This document shows, in pieces, positions 33,763 through 43,623 of a stretch of 64,000 nt of DNA. The DNA comes from Hyphodiscus hymeniophilus. Taxonomy: Eukaryota > Ascomycota > Leotiomycetes > Helotiales > Hyphodiscaceae. The position numbers were made by a program, and so were the translations under genes. The stretch's first letter is position 1, and each line of letters opens with the position of its first letter. The stretch spans positions 310,001 to 374,000 of the forward strand of contig VNKQ01000005.1 in the NCBI GenBank assembly GCA_016508695.1, read 5' to 3'. Below the pieces are notes generated by a model. That model saw only the letters and a list, made by a program, of their open reading frames with translations, did no database searches and was not told the origin of the DNA.

Positions 33763-34842
33763 AACAGACTGCAGTGTAGTAGTGTACTCGAGTACAGTAG
33801 TACTCTGCAGAAGAGAAGCATTAGACCCCAACGGACATACTCAGAAGAGAAGCATTACCTCCGTACATCCCTACGGACATACATACTCACGGAGGAATCT
33901 ATCCTACCGTACCTCTGCCCCACGGACTTTTGCCTAATAAGCTCTCTCCTGCATCGACCACACAAAAGAGGTACGAGTACTTCATAGGGTTCTTCATCAC
34001 ACACACTCTGAACACAGTCAATCAGTCCCTGGCGAGTAGGTAGACAAAGACCCCAACTGATCATCGCCCACCCGTCCGTTGCGATGGTTTCTGGCTAAAT
34101 ACAACCATCGAATTAACTACCCGATCCAGCCAGCGATCTAACAAACCGATAATCCAGCAATCCAACGAACCAACAAACCAACAAACCAATAATCCAACGT
34201 CTCCCTTAGGTAACGTAAGGAAGGTGATTCTCCTCCATCCCCCACTTCTGCCTCGGATCTAAACACCGCCGACTCCGTCTTGGCACTGCACCGCACTGCA
34301 CTGCTCACCACGCAATAATCCCAGACTCCCAGTTCCCAATTTCCAACCACAGAAACCGAGCATTTAAAGCAGCACTTGCTCCATCGAGACGAGAGCATAC
34401 CTCTACCTCACACCTCCCGTGACCCACCACCAAAACCCTCTACCCATCCACCTACTAACCCCCCTCTCACTCAAGCTAACGATTTCCTTCTCCCCTCCCA
34501 CTTTTCCCATTCTGAGACCACGTGGCGCCAGGCAGGCGCAATCTAGATGCCCCCTACCCCCTATCCCCCCGGCCCACTCGTCTCACCCACCGCCCCGGCG
34601 TCGGCACGAGCTAGCGAGCTAACGAGCTGACTTGGAAATGTGGGGTAGCTTCGAGCAACGAGATGGCTATGGGTGTCGAGATGGACAACAAGTAGCTATT
34701 GCTATTGAGATCGAGATGAGCGGCCCGTCGATTCATGCTGCTTGTCAGGTAGGAGGGGAGGTGCGTGAGTTGAGTTTAGTTATGGAAGACTTGGCGGGAC
34801 TTTCTGGCTTGGGAGGCTGGGGGCTGGGAGGGTTGGGTGGGT

Positions 34843-34889
34843 GAGGGTTTGGAGAGACTTTGGAGAGGGTTTGGAGAGACTTTGGAGAG
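34843..34889. repeat. 22-bp tandem duplication
   Basis: The unit GAGGGTTTGGAGAGACTTTG plus GA occurs twice in a row with no mismatch seen. Confidence 0.7.
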
Positions 34890-35123
34890 GATTAAAGAGG
34901 ACTGCCAAAAAAAAAAAAGAGGAAAGTATCGAGAGAGTATTCACACGGTGTCAAAGGAAGCGATCCAATTCGGAGATGATATGCAAGAATCTTCTATCCA
35001 AACGCTCCTTCTTCCATCTGATCGTACAATACATGATTTAACTCAAGATTCCACAACTCCACGCAATGCCAGATGAGATGAAATCCGCATACTCGTACAA
35101 CGTGTCTCCCTCCGCCTCAACGC

Positions 35124-37125
35124 CTATTGCAAATCCCTCAGCTTCTTCGTAGCGTACGCCGCGCCCACCGTGCTCAGAGCCCCGATGAACAGACAGATCG
35201 AGATCGCATTCGGCCCATCTGTGCCATGGTGCTCGCTCGGATGAGCGTCGTGGGCCAGCTCGGGACTCTTGCCGGGCTCCATGATGCTGAAGACCAGCGT
35301 GCTGATGAACGTCGCCGCGAACTGGGGGAGGGTGGTGTAGATGTTAAGGATGCCAAAGTAGAGGCCGGAGAGCTCGCCGGTGGAGGCTACGCTGTCGTCC
35401 AGAGAGCCGTTCTCGAGACGGTGGAGCGAGGGCGTGAGGGGAGAGGCGAGCTCGTGCGGGTCGTCGCGGGGGAGGCGTCGGTAGGTGCCGGAGCTGAGAC
35501 GGTTCACTTCCATTCCCATGAAGGTGTTTGGAGCCCAGCATGCTATTGCCCAGGGGCTGATACCGTCAGTAATAAATCACAATAGTCACTAGAGATACTC
35601 ACAATCCACAAAAGGCAACAATCGTAGTAGCGAACCTAAACGAATGTGCGAACGGTGCCAGAACCATACAGCAGGAGAACGTCAAATGTCCCCATATCCA
35701 AGCAGTCAGAAGATCCGGCTTGTATTTTTGAATCTTGGTGACGAGCCCAGCGATTGCAGCAGGTGGACGTGGCGTGAAACCATCTTCGGCGGGTGACTTT
35801 ATAAGTGAAGGTAAGATAGTTGCGCCAATGAACGTGACGGAAGAAAACACTACAAGAGACATGCTCCCTATCCTCCCAATATCTCCCAGTGCATCTTTAG
35901 ATTGCTTGACATCCAGTGGCGCATCATAGCGAAAGTATGTTTCTCCAACCCAGGTAGTGCTGTAGAACAAGAACGGGAACCAGCCGATCCAAGACCAGAA
36001 CTGAGCCCAGCATATGGCCTGAATACGTGGTGGGAGATCCATTGTGGTGCGGAAGATTTGGCGCACGATCTGGATTATTCCTTGAGGTGATTCGGAACCC
36101 CTACCCGACATCAAGACTCGCTCAGTCACGGCCCAAGAGGTCACTCCAACAGTGAAAAGAAGTCCAAAGGCAGATACCAAGGTCAATTTCTTAAATTGCG
36201 TATCTCCCAATGAAGGTCCGAAAATCTTGACAAGATCCATGGTGCCAATGGCATATCCAAACAGATGACCAAAAGACGCCATCCTTGAGGTCCATGCAGA
36301 GCCAGCTTGCTGTTTTGGAATGGGCAGTACATCGACGACTAAGGCTCGACAGCATGCTTGAACTATCTCATCTTTAGTATTTTGCCTAGCCCAAGACAAT
36401 AAGACTCACCAGCGTTGATGGAGAAATCCACAGCATAAATGGACAGCACTGCAAGCACAATGGTGCATGTCTTCCTAAACTCCCCCTCCTCGACGAAATG
36501 GCCAACTATTTCCTTCGTCCAACCTAGCACCAAGAGGCATGCTGCCACAATGAAAGACCCGATCACCATGAAAGGTCTGCGTCTTCCATACTTCGATCTC
36601 GACCTATCTGCTATTACGCCCACAATCGGCTGCATGATGAGGCCGGATAACGGCCCTGCAATCCAAACCAGGGATGTTCGAGACTTCGTGAGGCCGAGTT
36701 GGAGGAGGTACGGCGTACAATCTATCAACCATCAGCAACCTTCTTCCCTAGAGACCGTATCCCACTTACAAGTCATTTCCATACCCCAGGTAAACCTAAA
36801 GTGATTTCAGATCAGCCATCGACCTATCAACCATTCAATCCCCAGAAACTCACTGGATCCCGGTAATCGAGAAAGTCAACAGCGCCATGCGCATCGACTC
36901 CCTCGAGCCCTTGATGGTAGGCTGCCCACTCCATTGTGCCATATCCCCACGGCTCGCGGCGAGAATCCGGCGCTGCTCCTTGTATTTCTCTATCCCGACG
37001 TCGTCTTCTTCGGAAGAGGAGAATTGGGATTCGTCAGCCGTGCCTTCAGCCTCATGACCTCGCGTCAATACTAGTAGCTTGGGAAATGGCTCTCCTGCCG
37101 CACCATTGTCAATTGATTTCTCCAT
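35124..37125 (-). CDS. GPH-family sugar (sucrose/alpha-glucoside type) transporter
   Basis: Proton-coupled disaccharide carrier of the plant SUT / fungal Sut1 family. Five exons: 37125-36854, 36795-36770 (26 nt), 36721-36410, 36362-35603, 35556-35124; phases agree and give 600 aa. The signature RSRSKYGRRRPFMVIG follows segment 2. Other family blocks are EMTYCTPYLLQLGLTKSR, SLVWIAGPLSGLIMQPIVGV, SINAVQACCRALVVD and PIPKQQAGSAWTSRM. Twelve membrane segments are plausible; the N terminus (~80 residues) and the loop with DAHPSEHHGTDG are hydrophilic. Start: MEKSIDNG at 37125 is the first ATG of the frame. A GTGAGT at 37170 preceded by ATGTTGAACTG could instead mark a short upstream exon. Substrate cannot be told from sequence. 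Confidence 0.87.
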
Positions 37126-37479
37126 GCGAAGGATATGCGGTGGAAGAAGGGTGACGGGAGGAGAACTCACCAGTTCAACATGCTCGTTGAGCGTGGAATG
37201 GAATGGATCGCTGCGAGATGTGGTTTGGAATGGGGAGAAAGGGGCGTTCTTGACAGGTAAGCGGAGCAGGGCTGACGACGATCGGCGACAGGGGACTTAC
37301 GAGGCTCTTCATATTAGGATAACAGGTGCTACTGTCACTGAATAAAGATAAAGATGAATCGCATTGATACTTTAAGACTTCTTTACTGCTGGGGTCATAG
37401 TATTCAGCGAAAAATATGCGATAATTGGGTATCAAGTTTGTATATATGTACATCAAGCACGCGGCGACAAGGCTACCAT
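37126..37479. other. Intergenic
   Basis: About 350 bp: transporter upstream region and 3' flank of dynamitin. Nothing else seen. Confidence 0.4.
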
Positions 37480-38876
37480 TTACAATTTATCCATCTTCTC
37501 TTCGAGTTCTTTCACCCACCCTTCTATGACCTTCATGTTACCGCCCATTGTGGTCTCGCCAGCCTTCATAGCTACCTCGACCTTCTCTAATCCTTCCCTC
37601 CATTTCTTGATGTCGGCTGCCATATCAGCCTGTGTCTTCTCCACCCTCTCCAAGCTCTCGCTTGCTGTCGCAGCATCGGCATGTATAGCTCTCAGAGACC
37701 GTAATCGATCCAGAAGTGACGGTAGAAGGGGGCCCAGACTCTCAATTGTTGAGAGTGTTCCGTATAAGGCGTTGATTTTAGCGACTTGCTCCGAATCCCC
37801 GCCTTCTTCTGCTACAAGATCACCTCCTGCAGCTTTCAGTACATCTTGAGCCGCTTTCGCTGCTTTCCGAGACTCCTCCAATTTGTCCGCATCTTGCGTA
37901 AGAGTCCGCACTCGTCGACTGATACTGTCCAGAGATGAGGGGGTAGCATCGACAAGTACGGATATTTGCCGCTGGAGTGTCTCTAAAGTAGGCAATATCG
38001 CATTCCGCACAACATCCGTAGTTGGTAAGCTCGTTGAGCTGAGCCCCAGGACCTTTTCTAACATTGCCAAACGGCCATCGAAATCAGCAGCTTTGGCAAG
38101 AGCATGACTCTGTTGGTACGTTGGCGCGTATGTGATCGTATATGTAACGGGCTCCTCTGTCCCTTTTGCGTTTTGCGGAGGTCCATTCGCTGTGATTCCA
38201 GTCCCAAGATCCTTTGCAAGCTTTGTACCAGCACTGGTAGCTTGTGAGGCAGATATTCCATCCAACATCTGGCTCAAGGTCATGACATCTTGCCCATATG
38301 CTCCGTCATCAGCAACCACGGGGCTCTTCTCAGCATTCCTCCTCCCATATTCTTCTTTCACCTCCTCGATCTCCCGCTTCAGCCTTGCAAGCTTCCTTTC
38401 CAAGCTCTCTCCATCCTCCTCATCACTGAAATCTCCAAATTCCTCAGTACCATCTTCCCTAGTCCTCTGCCGCCTCGTAGAAGCTTTATATGACTTCCGC
38501 TTTGCAGTAACTCGATCTGAGAAATCTACATCCCTAGCATCGATTTGTGCAGGGGAGAAATGGGAACGTGCTTCATCTGGGTGGAGTCGCGAGCGGGAAA
38601 TGCCCGGTGTATCATCGTCTTGGTCGTCAAAATCTTTGTAAGAGGAAGTGGTTGACTGGGAATTTCCTCTACCTCTCTGAGCCTTGGTTAGCTCGGATTT
38701 AGGACAAAGGCATTTGGTTGCATACAGGAGCAGTGGAGTTGTCGTCGGTCAACTCAGGGGTTTCATAGATATCTGGCGCAGAGTCCTGGAAACCAAGGTC
38801 AGTTCATTAGATGTATAGTATCTGGGTATCCGCATACCAGATCTGGCAATGCCGCATATTTCCTGTTGAGCGCCAT
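37480..38876 (-). CDS. Dynactin subunit 2 (dynamitin, p50)
   Basis: Shoulder subunit of dynactin, the activator of cytoplasmic dynein; in hyphae needed for nuclear migration and retrograde transport. Exons 38876-38838, 38785-38726, 38682-37480, all phase 0, give 433 aa. The N terminus MALNRKYAALPDL + DSAPDIYETPELTDDNST is the conserved dynamitin start. The central part is acidic (TEEFGDFSDEED), then helical coiled-coil regions (LERKLARLKREIEEVKEEYG; DFDGRLAMLEKVLGL; VEKTQADMAADIKKWREGLE). The second intron is only 43 bp. Start chosen because it alone gives the conserved N terminus. Divergent from RTC4 with 313 bp between starts. Confidence 0.9.
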
Positions 38877-39189
38877 TTGAAGGGAAGGTCAGATCCAGCT
38901 GAAGATGAAAGTCAAACGAAACATCTCGTCAAGTAGAGGATTTGGCGTTGGAGCTTGGGCCACTTCATGTTTTGAGATTGTCACGAATCGCGTCGTCGAC
39001 CTCGAGCTCTGGTCAGGCTGAGCTGATTGCCAATTCGTCCGTCACCCAATCGCCCTTTATGTTCTGTCTCTTTGTTGCTTAGTGGAGCCAGTTGTGTCCT
39101 CAATGTAAAATGCGATCTCACCACGAAATTTGATTTTACGTTCAGCGGCGTATGAGGACGGAGATCCTCTCGACGCTTCCTTCCTATCT
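38877..39189. promoter_or_regulatory. Shared upstream region of dynamitin and RTC4
   Basis: 313 bp between divergent start codons, so the two promoters must share or abut. No specific site identified. Confidence 0.45.
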
Positions 39190-40980
39190 ATGCCTCCAGC
39201 AGCCCCACTCTACGATCTCAAATATAAACCACGAAAACAAGGACTGACAGCTACTGGCTACAAACTTGCCCCTCTTCTTCGCAACATCAATCGCCCAAGG
39301 TTCCCTGGCAGCAAGTCCAACGATATGCCTCCCAAGGCCTACAGTAAAGCAACTCAGAAGGCTCCTTCGAATGTTACGCCGAACGTCAATGCGGAATTGG
39401 ATACAGAGATAGATGCAGAGCTCCAGAGCTCTTCGGATGAAGCGACTGGAGCAGACATCAAGCGTACAAACTTTGCGGCGAAAACAAAATCTGCTCAACC
39501 AGATACGAAACATGGCAAAGCAGGTGCTGCCAGTAAGAAAACAACAGTCAATGATAACGGCATACGATCTTCTCGCAAAGAGGAGGCAAATGCTTCTCCG
39601 AGCTCCAATGGTGGCTTGAGCAAGAGGAAGCATGCGGCGGTCCAGCCAGACAAATTCTTAGGGAAAGGCATGTTGGATCCTTTCGGGAGACCTAACAAAA
39701 AGGTCAAAAGTACATATAAACTCGGCAGCCAGCCTCTTCCGCCGCCAAATCGACAAGCGTCAAGTATCAAGAAGTCAGCAGGCTCTCCTAAAAGTTTGTA
39801 CCCCTTTCATGATTTTGAAACTTGTCTAATATTGAGGGCAGCTGGCTTTCAAAAACCCGAATTCGACATGGACTTGCTTGACAGTCCCGTGAACTCCCAA
39901 TCCTCACAAAGTTCTTCTCGAAAGAAGTTGCTTCTGAATCCAGGTGATATTGAAAGCAGCCCCGATAAGCCGAAACCCCCTCGCAAAAGATTCGAAGTCC
40001 CCGCCGGGGTTGAGGATTCTCCACCATCGACACCTGCCCTGGGTTCAGGCTTCAAGAATCCTGGTCTATTAGACGACTCCTGGACCTCAGATACCAAAGG
40101 TGATGAATTGCCAATGGACGCTGGTAAGCTCGATGAGATTAGTGCAGCCTCGACACAACTATCTTTGGAAAAACTCGCCCAAATATCCGCCAACGCCATT
40201 TCTCGCAAGCGAGACCCCAAGACGCTCCCAGATTTCACAAATTCCGGTTTGGATGGCGAGTTGAAGTCCAAAATACAGAGCATTGTCGGAGAGGATGGAA
40301 ATGAATTTGTTCCAGATCCGGATCACTTTGACGATGACTTCGACTCTTCTATGACGATGAGAGCTCGTTGCCCCATGTGCAAGCAGCCCTGCGATGCTTC
40401 CGAGCTTAAGAAAATGGGAACGATGAATACACGGCAGCAAGAGAAATTCTGTCGGTCTCATCGAAAAAGTCATGCCGAGAAGAAATGGGAATCCAAAGGC
40501 TATCCAGAGATTGACTGGGATAGGCTAAATTCACGAATCTCGGAGCATCATGACTTCATTAAGACCCTACTGCATGGCGCGGATTGTCACTACCGACGAG
40601 CATTTGAAGACCTAGTAGCCGCTGGGAAGGGCCGTTCTTTAAAAAAGATGGAGGCTAACCTCACACCTGGATACTATGGATCTCGGGGTCTCAACATGAT
40701 CTCAGCACACGTTATCCATGAGTTCTCCGAGCTGCTTTCGAACCGGTCTATGAATGATACATTGATCAGCAAAAGAGGCACCACTGCGTTTGTGCAGTTG
40801 GTAATAGTTCCTGAGGTGACTGTACAGTTAATCATGGAGGATATGCTCATCGATGAGGTGGAAGCGAGAGATGTCCTAACAGATAGCTCCAACATTGGAG
40901 AGCTTGTACATGAAGAAATCAAAGACGTTGTTATGGATCAGGTCGACCATAGCGACGTTGAGTACATCGATGAGCATTGA
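39190..40980 (+). CDS. RTC4: RTC4-like protein
   Basis: 596 aa, one exon. The C-terminal ~200 residues match the RTC4-like domain: CPMCKQPCDASELKKMG, RQQEKFCRSHRKSHAEKKW, YPEIDWDRLNSRI, TPGYYGSRGLNMISAHV, ISKRGTTAFVQLVIVPEVTVQ. Yeast Rtc4 was named for an effect on telomere capping; its biochemical role is not known. The CPMC and CRSH elements suggest a metal-binding site (inference). The N-terminal ~380 residues are Ser/Lys/Pro-rich and disordered with several basic patches, consistent with nuclear location. The frame extends upstream without ATG. The first ATG is 39190; another in-frame ATG at 39325 (MPPKAYSKA) is a plausible alternative start. Confidence 0.82.
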   Translation: MPPAAPLYDLKYKPRKQGLTATGYKLAPLLRNINRPRFPGSKSNDMPPKAYSKATQKAPSNVTPNVNAELDTEIDAELQSSSDEATGADIKRTNFAAKTKSAQPDTKHGKAGAASKKTTVNDNGIRSSRKEEANASPSSNGGLSKRKHAAVQPDKFLGKGMLDPFGRPNKKVKSTYKLGSQPLPPPNRQASSIKKSAGSPKSLYPFHDFETCLILRAAGFQKPEFDMDLLDSPVNSQSSQSSSRKKLLLNPGDIESSPDKPKPPRKRFEVPAGVEDSPPSTPALGSGFKNPGLLDDSWTSDTKGDELPMDAGKLDEISAASTQLSLEKLAQISANAISRKRDPKTLPDFTNSGLDGELKSKIQSIVGEDGNEFVPDPDHFDDDFDSSMTMRARCPMCKQPCDASELKKMGTMNTRQQEKFCRSHRKSHAEKKWESKGYPEIDWDRLNSRISEHHDFIKTLLHGADCHYRRAFEDLVAAGKGRSLKKMEANLTPGYYGSRGLNMISAHVIHEFSELLSNRSMNDTLISKRGTTAFVQLVIVPEVTVQLIMEDMLIDEVEARDVLTDSSNIGELVHEEIKDVVMDQVDHSDVEYIDEH

Positions 40981-41656
40981 GCCAATCAAAACATGTTTGC
41001 CAAGATACTTGCAACGATCAAGACCAGGGGTTAGAGAGTGTAGATTCGTGACACGAGACGGACAATCCTATCGTTGAAACAAAGAAGAACTGAGGGTCCG
41101 AGAGTGTAGCTTCCTGTTGAGAGCGTTGATGATTTGAAGATTGCATGACCATTACATCTAAGAGTATTTTCATGTGCTCCCATCCAGGATTCAAGATTAT
41201 GCAAGTGCATGTTCTTCAGCATGTCGATTACGGCTTTCCAATATTACACATATTGTTTTGTCTCTACTGCTTTGATCTGTCACCGAAGCTCAAGCACCTA
41301 TTCAGCTTTATCAAGGTTGCGCAATGAATCCTCGCTAGACCGTTGTCACAGCTCTACAGAGGCAACGACTCGAGATTACATATATCCAGTCCGCGCCTGC
41401 ATGTGCTACAACTTCGGCGGTTACCAAACACTCAGGTACAGCCAGACTGAGCCTTTTGAGCTATTTCTTCACAAGTGGCGGAGTGCTAGAAGTCCTAATA
41501 GTCCAAGGGATGTTAGCTGCTTCCATACTTGCCAGGGCTCTGCCCACGTTCACATCTTATTTGAAATGTGGATTCGTTTTCTTGTCATTGAAGTTGAGTC
41601 TACAATGGCGCTTTACATTTACCGTCCTGATCCTAGCTATTCTTAAGACCAAATAT
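40981..41656. other. Intergenic
   Basis: RTC4 3' flank and unassigned sequence. The longest open frame (41209-41646, plus) has no family-like content. Confidence 0.4.
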
Positions 41657-42045
41657 CTAGCACCATATTGCGCCGCCATCTGATGCGTCAATGCCCGCAT
41701 TCGAGGTCGCAACAAGCTTTTGTGCATTGAGACCACTCGATTCCCCGAGAAGCTTTCCTTGAGGAAGTTTGATGTTTCGATTTCCGAGACCCGGCTCCAG
41801 CGATCGAATTAGTGGACAAAGCGTCAGGTCGGGAAATGTTCTTCCACATACTTGAGAGCTTGACTCGCGTTTCAAGTCGAGCTCTGTTCCGGCTAGTGAT
41901 GCCCAGAAGGCAGGATTATTCACTCGAGGATCATCCAAATGACTCTCCCGTTTCATGAACAACCACTGTAAGATTGGGATTTTCTGACAAACGGTTTGCC
42001 ACAACAAGACCGGCCGTACCGCCATCAAGTATGACATACCCTGCT
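41657..42045 (-). pseudogene. Truncated GMC oxidoreductase relic
   Basis: The N-terminal FAD-binding part of a glucose-methanol-choline oxidoreductase can be read on the minus strand: YVILDGGTAGLVVANRLSE, then NPNLTVVVHETG, then in a different frame HLDDPRVNNPAFWASLAGTE, and after a probable intron LPQGKLLGESSGLNAQKLVA. The frame break lies after HETG. The first Gly of the FAD motif is Asp, and the GG of the usual LLGGSSGLN is GE. The sequence stops matching after ~110 residues of a ~600-residue family. No complete gene can be built, so I call it a pseudogene. Confidence 0.7.
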
Positions 42046-42353
42046 GTATCTATGGTGTATGAGGAGAAGATATGGCTACAGTCAGATTTTGGCGGTTGAA
42101 GTACTCGAGTTGGTGAAAGTCTGGAATGATACTGTGATGCCTTTAAGAAAGGAAAGTGTGCAGAGAATGGGATCCGGAGAATGAATGCTTTTATTTACCT
42201 CAGTACGTACGAGCAAAGGTAGCTTAGCTCTGGTTCTGCTTGTGAGCGCAGCGAGGCTGGGGGTTTTGGGGCTGGCCCCCATATTGAGAAGGAGGTACAG
42301 TAAAGGTCTTGCTCTGTTGCAGGTTGCAGTTGAATTACTCCCAGACGCCGTAC

Positions 42354-42377
42354 CATGCCATGCCATGCCATGCCATG
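42354..42377. repeat. (CCATG)n short tandem repeat
   Basis: Four to five perfect copies of a pentamer. Confidence 0.8.
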
Positions 42378-42469
42378 TGATGAGACGCTCTTCCCGTCCC
42401 ATTCAAATTCCCTCGTAGTGGAGTGTGACGCCTTGTTACCCTCTCCCCTCCTCTCCTCTCTTCTCTCCG

Positions 42470-42556
42470 TACTGTACTGTACTGTACTGTACTGTACTGT
42501 ACTGTACTGTACTGTACTGTACTGTACTGTACTGTACTGTACTGTACTGTACTGTA
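42470..42556. repeat. (ACTGT)n microsatellite, about 17 copies
   Basis: Uninterrupted pentanucleotide array of ~87 bp. It creates spurious open frames on both strands because five is not a multiple of three and the unit has no stop in most frames. Confidence 0.95.
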
Positions 42557-42636
42557 CGATATAATACACATACATATGCACATCCCGCATTCCCTATACG
42601 AGTGACAAGCGCATCGATCTCCCCTCCGCGAAATCC

Positions 42637-43250
42637 TCATCCTAGTGCTAGCTCGTAGACGATAATGATGGTGTTCACTGCGATGAGCGGGACTGTAAGA
42701 TAGCGGATGTCCTGGTTAGCTGGATGATGGTTCGTATTTTGCGGGATGGGGGGTTTTAGTGTTGAGTCTGGGGGAAAGGGGGAAAAGGCAGGAGAGGAGA
42801 TGTTACTTCGCATTAACGTCCGTATGCTCGTCATTAGGTTGATCATCCTGCTCTTCACGCTCGCGTCGCCACCCGCGCTACCGCCGCCGAATGCTGGCTC
42901 CGCGACTGTGTTTGACCATCCGACTGTGGTGTGTTAGTTGTTTTGTTTCCATTGGGGTAGGATGGGTTTGTGAGGGGGAGGGAGAAGCGTGGATTGAAGG
43001 GACGTACTGCGCGCAAGGAAACGGTCTTCAGAGAGGACCGCTATGGCGTTTATTAGGAGGACGGAGACTGCGTGGAGGAAAGTGTTAGAAGCTGTTACTT
43101 GAGAGATGTGACTTTGTGCAATGTATCTGTCTTGTTCGATAGGTAGTGACAGAGATTCTGGTTCGCGACGAACTTCTCTGAAGGGACCAGAAGGGACTCG
43201 GGGAAGGGAGACATACTGTAGATCAGATTTCCAAACGCAAAGAACATCAT
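42637..43250 (-). CDS. YOS1: Yos1-like ER-Golgi transport protein (IER3IP1 homologue)
   Basis: Small membrane protein; yeast Yos1 belongs to the Yip1-Yif1 complex needed for COPII vesicle traffic from ER to Golgi. Four exons: 43250-43217, 43067-43008, 42923-42807, 42692-42637, total 267 nt, 88 aa, the usual family size. The joined protein has an N-terminal membrane helix (FFAFGNLIYISVLLINAIAV), the signature LSEDRFLARIGW, a Gly-rich linker, SRMINLMTSIRTLMR, and a C-terminal helix (IPLIAVNTIIIVYELALG). Exons are split at phase 1 each time. The start may be the first or second of two adjacent ATGs. Too fragmented to appear as a long open frame. Confidence 0.9.
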
Positions 43251-43623
43251 CTTGAACTATCGTCGTCGGGGTTCACGTGTGATCTTGGAGAGGTCTCAGG
43301 ACAGCGAGGCGCTGAAATTGAAGCCAGAAATTCGAACGAACGTCGATTTCGACGCTCGGACCACGCGAGGCTGCCTCCTGCCTTTCTGGGCCGGATCTTT
43401 CTCGGTGACAGTGCTGGAGATTAGGGAGAGGTTTGGAGCTTCGAATGCTCCCGTTGATTGAGAATTTCGCAACGTATCGAGAGCTGAAGCTGCTGTTCTT
43501 GTGTGTGCTATTTTCCTTCAGATGTGGTAGATTTGGGACGACAATTTTAAGAGTTGTCGACGTGGAGTTCATTGGAGTTTCATCGAGCTTCATTTCAGAG
43601 ACGTCGCAGCTCCAGATCTCGAG
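43251..43623. promoter_or_regulatory. Shared upstream region of YOS1 and ALG12
   Basis: 373 bp between divergent starts of two secretory-pathway genes; both promoters must lie here. No specific site identified. Confidence 0.5.

Larger units (their letters stand above)
32401..35123. other. 2.7 kb low-complexity intergenic region
   Basis: Upstream region of creB and 3' flank of the sugar transporter. It has strand-biased purine or pyrimidine tracts: GA-rich 33005-33062, CCTAT/CCCAT pentamers ~33594-33630, CCTCC/CCTTC ~33721-33762, AACCAACA-type ~34140-34195, A12 at ~34907. Short open frames here (for example 32740-33141 minus, 34138-34398 minus) are compositionally biased and not convincing. 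Confidence 0.5.
42046..42636. other. Intergenic with two pentanucleotide repeats
   Basis: No gene. It contains (CCATG)n at 42354-42377 and the long ACTGT repeat. Confidence 0.5.

Noticed and set aside
33594..34200. Regular short repeats considered as a CRISPR-like or satellite array
   Set aside because: Units are 4-6 bp simple repeats without spacers, in a eukaryotic genome.
35127..35585. 152-codon plus-strand frame
   Set aside because: Antisense to the last exons of the sugar transporter.
42335..42658. Several frames encoding YSTVQ or CTVLY repeats
   Set aside because: Translations of the ACTGT microsatellite on both strands.
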